Assembly (NCBI GenBank): GCA_003254905.1
Contig: QANU01012207.1
Span: 538,607 to 602,606, forward strand
DNA length: 64,000 bases
Direction of reading: 5' to 3'
From: Nissolia schottii
Taxonomy: Eukaryota; Streptophyta; Magnoliopsida; Fabales; Fabaceae
The notes beneath the pieces are model-generated. The model saw only the letters and a list, made by a program, of their open reading frames with translations, had not been told where the DNA came from and made no database searches. Both the position numbers and the translations under genes were made by a program. Positions 57,479 to 64,000 of this stretch are shown here, in pieces. Every line of letters starts with the position of its first letter. Within the stretch, counting starts at the first letter, position 1.

Positions 57479-59215
57479 CTACAAGACTAAATTAATACAG
57501 CCAGTACAATCAGACACAATAACTTGAATCCTATACCTGCAACAGTGATGATTAAATTAGATATGCTACTTAACTATATTCATCAACAAACTATTCTGTT
57601 ATAGTACTCAATTGATAGCAACTTAGTGTAAAAATTAACCTAAGTTGGGTGGTTGCCTCAGTTCGATCACAGTATTTGCAGTAGAACTTTGTCCCAACTT
57701 GGTCAACCTTCTTTCAACACCTTCTGCATGCCCGGTAGTACCAATCATCCTAACCAGCATCAATTGACAGAATTGTACCAACCACCCAAAAAACTCTTTC
57801 CTAAAACACCCAACCAAGAACGTACCCGACAAGTTTAAGTGAATACAAACATAAAATCAAATAAACTAATAAAAGCCATATCAACCATACCACAAAAGCA
57901 AACCAAGTGTCGCATATAACTCTTTAGAATTGATGATTTCCTCAACAGTCTTTACCAAAACCAAACCACGATTTATTTCATCAGATGCATTATGAAATGT
58001 TTGGGACAATACTTGACTTATCCTCTGAGAAATTGATTCGCCATAATCAACTAACCTATTTAGTAAAGGGAAAAAATTTTGATAGACCAAATTAGTTAAA
58101 TTAAATTATAAGCATTCCGCAGTAGTGTGATTCCATACAGTATTAAGCAACTCTAATTACTGTTACCTTTGCCGAAAGCTAATGACCTCTGGAATGTCTA
58201 CATTGACAATAATTGTAGAAGCATAGAAACTACTTTGAATGTTGACCTTTCCTAAAATGATAAAATCCCACATATTAAACTCAAGGCGTCTAAATATTAA
58301 GTAACTCCAACACAAAATATAATGTTACACAATAGTTGCTTACCTAAGAATATGTTCTTCTTGAAAAACTGAAGGATGACAATAAGTGGTTCTGCAAGAT
58401 CACATTCTACTAATGGAATCAACTGATCAACTAAATCTCCAAATACAGTGCAGCTAAGCCGATTGAAGCTAACCAAAAACAGAATAGAGTATATTAAGCT
58501 CAAGATAGTATATCCCCTGAAGCTCCTGAAGTTTGTAGCATGAAACAAAAAATAACTTACTCATTGTCTTCAATATAAAATCCATACGCTGACTTGTATC
58601 CCCTTTTTGCGTAAGCATTTGCTTCGGTTCCTCTTTCCTAACAATTTCGCCCAAAACATCTAATTTAAAGCGTCAAATAAAGGGATAAACAACGAAACAA
58701 CTAATTTTAGAAAAGGCGCATTCAACAACATGACTCACCGAATAGTTGGAACTCGCTAATATCGTCATCATTCATGATGCTAGCGATACTAACGAAGTTG
58801 AACCTTGTTGGCACAAAGGGAACTTCATCGAGCAGCCTCACTAGTGTTCTCCTGAGGAATGTTAACTTGTACATATGATGCGTTGTCTTAACCTTAAGAC
58901 TATTCGCACCGACAATGAAGTTTTGAACATCATAAAATTTCCCCTCCCTCAAAGTAGACTTAAAAAGGTTAACCAAATTTCTTGGTACAGTAGCATGAAT
59001 ATGGTCTCCCTGAAATATTAGAGGGTGAAATACATTATCCGAAACCGTGATGGATGGAAGAGTACTTTTACACAGAGAGTCAAAGGTAAAAAAAAAGGAT
59101 GGGAGTTACCTTCTCATCAACAAAAATCATTTCCATTGAGTAAATTTTTGCACTATTATCCTTGTTGGGAACATTCCATAGTTGCTTCATGGAAATGGGA
59201 AGCTGGGAATATTCC
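57479..59215 (-). pseudogene. RPA70 (replication protein A large subunit)-like, left arm copy
   Basis: Exons seen on the minus strand are 59110-59215 (LWNVPNKDNSAKIYSMEM, start of the DBD-A OB fold; upstream exons absent), 58739-59009 (HATVPRNLVNLFKSTLREGKFY, YKLTFLRRT), 58561-58659 (DVLGEIVRKEEPKQ), then DBD-B pieces (RLSCTVFGDLVDQL, GKVNIQSSFYASTI, DIPEVISFRQR). The C-terminal zinc-finger exon follows (ACRRC .. FYCKYC), and a last exon ends at 57479 (YRIQVIVSDCTG). The zinc-finger exon has two stops (TAG and TGA), and a donor near 58559 is altered relative to the other arm. Such RPA-like genes travel with plant Helitrons. The N-terminal protein-interaction domain is missing. Confidence 0.78.
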
Positions 59216-60907
59216 CAACAAGGATAACAGTGCAGAAATTTACTCAATGGAAATGATTTTTGTTGATGAGAAGGTAACTCCCGTCCTTTTTTTTTTTTAC
59301 CTTTGACTCTTTGTGTAAAAATACTCTTCCATCCATCACGGTTTCGGATCATGTATTTCACCCTCTAATATTTCAGGGAGACCATATTCATGCTACTGTA
59401 CCAAGAAATTTGGTTAACCTTTTTAAGTCTACTTTGAGGTAAGGGAAATTTTATGATGTTCAAAACTTCATTGTCGGTGCGAATAGTCTTAAGGTTAAGA
59501 CAACGCATCATATGTACAAGTTAACATTCCTCAGGAGAACACTGGTGAGGCTGCTCGATGAAGTTCCCTTTGTGCCAACAAGGTTCAACTTCGTTAGTAT
59601 CGCTAGCATCATGAATGATGGCTATATTAGCGAGTTCAACCTGTTCGGTGAGTCATGTTGTTGAATGCGCCTTTTCTAAAATTAGTTGTTTCGTTGTTTA
59701 TCCCTTTATTTGACCCTTTAAATTAGATGTTTTGGGCGAAATTGTTGGGAAAGAAGAACCGAAGCAAATGCTTACGCAAAATGGGGATACAAGTCAGCGT
59801 ATAGATTTTATATTGAAGACAGTGAGTAAGTTATTTTTTGTTTCATGGTACAAACTTCAGGAGCTTCAGGGGATATACTATCTTGAGCTTAATATACTCT
59901 ATTCTGTTTTTGGTTAGCCACAATCGGCATAGCTGCACTGTATTTGGAGATTTAGTTGATCAGTTGATTCCATTAGTAGAATGTGATCTTGCAGAACCAC
60001 TTATTGTCATTCTTCAGTTTTTCAAGAAGAACATATTCTTAGGTAAGCAACTATTGTGTAACATTATATTTTGTGTTGGAGTTACTTAATATTTAGATGC
60101 CTTGAGTTTAATATGTGGGATTTTATCATTTTAGGAAAGGTCAACATTCAAAGTAGTTTCTATGCTTCTACAATTATTGTCAATGCAGACATTCCAGAGA
60201 TCATTAGCTTTCGGCAAAGGTAACAGTAATTGGAGTTGCTTAATACTGTATGGAATCACACTACTGCGGAATGTTTATAATTTAATTTAACTAATTTGGT
60301 CTATCAAAATTTTTTCCCTTTACTAAATAGGTTAGTTGATTTTGACGAATCAATTTCTCAGAGGATAAGTCAAGTATCGTTCCAAACATTTCATGATGCA
60401 TCTGATGAAATAAATCGTGGTTTGGTTTTGGTAAAGACTATTGAGGAAATCATCAATTCTGAATAGGTATATGCGACACTTGGTTTGCTTTTGTTGTATG
60501 GTTGATATCGCTTTTATTAGTTTATTTGATGTTATGTTTGTATTCACTTAAACTTGTCGGGTACGTTCTTGGTTGGGTGTTTTAGGAAGGAGTTTTTTGG
60601 GTGGTTGGTACAATTCTGTCAATTGATGCTGGTCAGGATGATTGGTACTACTGGGCATGCAGAAGGTGTCGAAAGAAGGTTGACCAAGTTGGGACAAAGT
60701 TCTACTGCAAACACAGTGATCGAACTGAGGCAACTGTCCAACTTAGGTTAATTTTTACACTAAGTTGTTATCAATTGAGTACTATAACAGAATAGTTTGT
60801 TGATGAATATAGTTAAGTAGCATATCTAATTTAATCATCACTGTTGCAGGTATAGGATTCAAGTTATTGTGTCTAATTGTACTGGTTGTATTAATTTAGT
60901 TTTGTAG
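59212..60907 (+). pseudogene. RPA70-like, right arm copy (better preserved zinc finger)
   Basis: It is the mirror image of the left copy, starting within the same exon (VPNKDNSAEIYSMEM). It has the OB-fold exons, the DBD-B exon (RHSCTVFGDLVDQLIPLVE), GKVNIQSSFYASTIIVNADIP, and a zinc-finger exon without stops (DWYYWACRRCRKKVDQVGT, FYCKHSDRTE). One of the four finger cysteines is Ser here (KHS, where the left arm has KYC). The last exon ends at TAG 60905-60907. Because it begins mid-domain with no own promoter or N-terminus, a functional protein is unlikely. Confidence 0.76.
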
Positions 60908-60914
60908 GAGGATT

Positions 60915-61463
60915 TGAGGTAGTACAATCAGACACAATAACTAGAAAAATCTCTTTTCTAATGCACTATGAAGGATTTGAGGTAGCTCATTTTGATACTA
61001 AAGCATTGCAGGCCTTTTATTTGGCCTTCTTCTTCATATGGCCCCTAACAAACTTTGTACTTGAAAATTGCATTTTCTGATCTTCCAACTTATCTCTTGA
61101 TTCTTCAACATTTAAGCCGATGACATTCCGATTAGCAGGAGTAATGAATAAGACAGTGTTTCCAATTCACCTATAGAATCCTGCATATAATACTCAAAAA
61201 ATTATTGAGTTTACCTTGAAGACCTTCTTAAGAATTCAAGAAAGCATCAAGTAGGGATAGGAGTGTTTTCATCATGGATCAAGATATTATTACTCAACTA
61301 ATTCTAACTTGAATTATCAAATATCCTAAAATTACCATTTGTCTCATAAGGCCAAAAGGTTAGTAAAATTTCCAAGTGCCGAGATGCTTCAAGCTCGTCA
61401 TTACCAAGATGAACACTCCCAATCACTTGTAAGAACCAATGCTAGTTTGACTCTCTCTATACG
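60915..61463. other. Non-coding flank of the palindrome
   Basis: A further GAGGTAGTACAATCAGACAC-like word at about 60916-60940 partly repeats the arm end. A related word also flanks the left arm near 57400. Otherwise there is no recognisable content. Confidence 0.45.
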
Positions 61464-62341
61464 GAAAACAGGCTCTAGTCTTTCAAATGCTTGACAAACA
61501 AAAATCATATCATATGCCAGTATGCTTGGAAAGTGAGACATTTGATGCAAGTCCATACCCATGTACAGAAGACAATCTAGACTTGTTTCAAATGACTGAA
61601 ACACAAAAATATATCATATACAATAAAATTTTTAGCTATGCTTCGACAATTTAAACAATTTATGAATCTGAAATTATCAAATAGAAGTTGTGAATCTGAA
61701 ACCATAGAGTCATAACCAAGCTCCAAACTAATCGAGTATTGGCTCCCCGATCTTTCTACCATGAACAACCACCACAATAGTTGACCTTAGTGACTGAAAA
61801 ACCTCTTCGCGACAACCACTGTCACACTCCCTTTGTGATGTGAACCAAAGTTATTGTTTCAATGGAGCTAGCACAAGTCGTTCAACAAATTAACTCTCAA
61901 TTTGTTGGTTGATGAACTTGGCTAGAAAAATTAGTTTTGCAAAGCAAAACTAAAAGAAATGTAGGCAGCGGAATTTGATAGATAACCANGAAAACAGGCT
62001 CTAGTCTTTCAAATGATTGACAAACACAAAATCATATCATATGCCAGTATGCTTGGAAAGTGAGACATTTGATGCAAGTCCATACCCATGTACAGAAGAC
62101 AATCTAGACTTGTTTCAAATGACTAAAACACAAAAATATATCATATACAACAAAGTTTTTAGCTATGCTTTGACAATTTAAACAATTTATGAATCTGAAA
62201 TTATCAAATAGAAGTTGTGAATCTAAAACCATGGAGTCATAACCAAGCTCCAAACTGATCTAGTATTGGATCCCCGATCTTTCTATCATGAACAACCACC
62301 ACAATAGTTGACCTTAGTGACTGAAACTGTCACACTCCCTT
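61464..62341. repeat. Direct duplication around a single N (61989)
   Basis: 61464-61834 and 61990-62341 are direct copies starting GAAAACAGGCTCTAGTC, with a few substitutions and a ~20-bp deletion near the end of the second. The second copy begins immediately after the N. Unlike the other N-linked duplications, the first copy is followed by ~150 bp of unique sequence before the seam. Confidence 0.75.
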
Positions 62342-64000
62342 TTTCACTTTAACATCAGTAAGAGAGAGGGGCTTCGATAGAGATCCAGAGAGAGAAAAAA
62401 TAAAAGAAAAAATGAGAACCTTACAGTTTACACCAGAAGTGCCGTTGATCGCAGAATAGGGAGCACCATCGTGGTTAATGCCTCTTCATTGTAGTCTCGC
62501 CACTCCATTGCCTTCTCTGGATGTAAACGCATGATGGGTTGCCATGGTCGATTCTAGCGGAAATTGCAAGGAGAGAGACCCAATCTTGCTTTTCTTTCCC
62601 TATCTCTGGTTTCTTTGTTCTGGCTTCAAAGACAGTTTCTGAGGTAGGTGGGGGCGATCGTATGGTGTCATTTGAGTCGTGCATGGTGGGGGTTCGTGGA
62701 ACAGAAACCGTTCCTATGCTCTTGCTTCTCTTTCGCAAGAGAGAAAGAAAGAAACACAAAGGAACGGAGAATGGGAGGTTGCGGAGAGAAGAAATGGGAG
62801 AATAACATGGTGGTTGCACAAATGTCTGGGTGGTTAAATAATTGAATTTGAAATTGAAATTTAAAATTTGAAATGAAAATTAAAAGTGTTGTAAGTATTT
62901 GGATACAGCCAATATTATTATCAACCTTTTTGTGCAAGAGATGGAGGCTCAAAAGTGAGCAAGAGATGAAAAGGGGAATATGGGTAGCTGAAGCTTTGTT
63001 TGGTTTGGTCAGTAAAAAACTCAATAAAGTTTGGTTTCATTAATGAAAGAAGCAGGGAAGGGAGGGGAGCAGAAAAGGGGAATTATCAACACATTCAAAT
63101 GCAGAAAAGGGGAAATTCAGTTTAAGAGCAAAACTGGGCAAAGAAAATGCACGTGCAATGGGCAATGGGAGGGGAGCAACCATTTGGGCGGGAAAATTTG
63201 TCACCAGGAAGTGACGTGTCCAAAAATTGAGTGGGCCCATGGTGAGAGTTCCCATCTTTTATTAGATATAGATTGTATGTGCATAAACCAATCATTGCTT
63301 ACATGTGGTATCAAAGAATTAGGTTTAATAACTCATGTTTTATCTTTCAAGATATATATTATGAAATGATATTCATATGCTTGACATCGAATACATGTGG
63401 TATCGAATATTGGATTGAATTATATTTATTTTGTTTGATTCCATTCAAATAAATTCATGTTGGAATCATTGGTATTTTCTTTCAATGAGACACTAACCAT
63501 TTGGAAGTTCTTCAAAAGTAAAAGGACATATTGTTTGAAATGAAAAAAGAGAACAGAAAAGACGTGGTTATAATGGTATTTTACATGGGATAATATCCCG
63601 CTTTTTCCTTAATGAAAATCTTGCCCAACTAATACATATACAAGCTCTCTATCTAGGTTAAAAATTTAGAAACATAAAGTCTTACGTTAAAAACGTCCAT
63701 AAAGGTAATAATTCGCGATTTCGCGAAATGCCGCAGACATGGGGATAATTACCTTTCATTGCTGGAATTTAAGTATGTATCAAAGGTATCTGTAAAGAAG
63801 ACTTTTGTGAAAATAAATTTATGAATACCTTGGATTGACTTAAATTTCTCAGTAGAAAAATTAGTAGATCAAGATGATATGTTTAAATAATTTTTAGGAC
63901 ATCCGTACACATACCGCTAACAAGCCAAAATACAAAAACACACCGGGCATAGAAACACAGCACATACACGGTGCACAAAACACACACAAGCACCGGCCAC
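62342..64000. other. Right end of window, no supported gene
   Basis: Short overlapping frames on both strands at 62475-63369 show no known domain. A (CA)-rich stretch closes the window from about 63920. The 62350-62410 interval is purine-rich. Nothing else was identified. Confidence 0.45.

Larger units (their letters stand above)
57472..60914. repeat. 3.4-kb palindrome with ~1.7-kb arms and a ~40-bp centre
   Basis: The left arm, 57472-59171, is the reverse complement of 59212-60914 with scattered substitutions and very few indels; the axis is near 59193. Matching landmarks include the RPA stop codons at 57479 and 60907, both symmetric about the axis. The arms hold the same RPA70-like exons and introns, so the duplication was at DNA level. 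Confidence 0.9.

Noticed and set aside
59025..59361. Mirror-image 93-codon frames (MKYIIRNRDGWKS.. and MKYMIRNRDGWKS..)
   Set aside because: They are the antisense reading of an RPA intron and exon in each palindrome arm, not separate genes.
1..64000. tRNA, rRNA, CRISPR arrays or bacterial-type operons
   Set aside because: None seen; the content is plant nuclear DNA. The only tRNA-like sequence is the tRNA-Asp primer complement next to LTRs.

Overview
This is a gene-poor stretch of a plant (eudicot-like) nuclear genome. The evidence is spliced genes for plant-type families, plant LTR retrotransposons primed by tRNA-Asp, an endogenous caulimovirid, a LINE, MITEs and AT-rich intergenic DNA. 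Three host genes can be supported: the last three exons of a WAV2/BEM46-type alpha/beta hydrolase (1431-2386, +), a two-exon short-chain dehydrogenase/reductase (5840-6723, -), and a six-exon MSR-type (mannan-synthesis-related, O-fucosyltransferase-fold) gene (44754-51279, +) whose introns are filled with repeats. They show no sign of acting in one pathway.

Between 7.2 and 14.2 kb lies a nearly genome-length endogenous pararetrovirus on the minus strand. It is petuvirus-like: one long polyprotein frame with movement protein, coiled-coil, coat/zinc-knuckle, protease, RT and RNase H regions, broken by several stops and a frameshift. From 14.41 to 41.21 kb there is one deeply nested transposon stack. 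The outer shell is a Mutator-like element (long inverted termini, 10-bp target duplication) that carries an NLR coiled-coil-domain fragment. It was hit by a solo Ty3/gypsy LTR (15283-20044), a full Athila-type element (20198-37380) and a chromovirus-like remnant (37406-40890). The Athila element was in turn hit, inside its protease region, by a gag-only relative on the opposite strand (24473-31121). Each of these four insertions has TG..CA ends and a recognisable 5-bp target duplication.

From 41.2 to 44 kb there is a long-inverted-repeat element, then the MSR gene, a degenerate minus-strand LINE (53.7-55.9 kb), and a 3.4-kb palindrome (57.47-60.91 kb) whose arms are head-to-head RPA70-like pseudogenes of the kind carried by plant Helitrons. 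The last 3 kb holds no recognisable gene.

Two observations stand out. First, most isolated single N bases (16232, 22711, 25777, 61989) sit at junctions of direct duplications, the first three exactly, which looks like unmerged contig or haplotype ends rather than biology. Second, the LTR promoters of the Athila element and of its gag-only parasite share an array of 8-10 copies of a palindromic CGCTNAGCG motif, with the nearest copy exactly 18 nt upstream of the same TATA box. This suggests a shared promoter architecture between an autonomous element and its non-autonomous partner.
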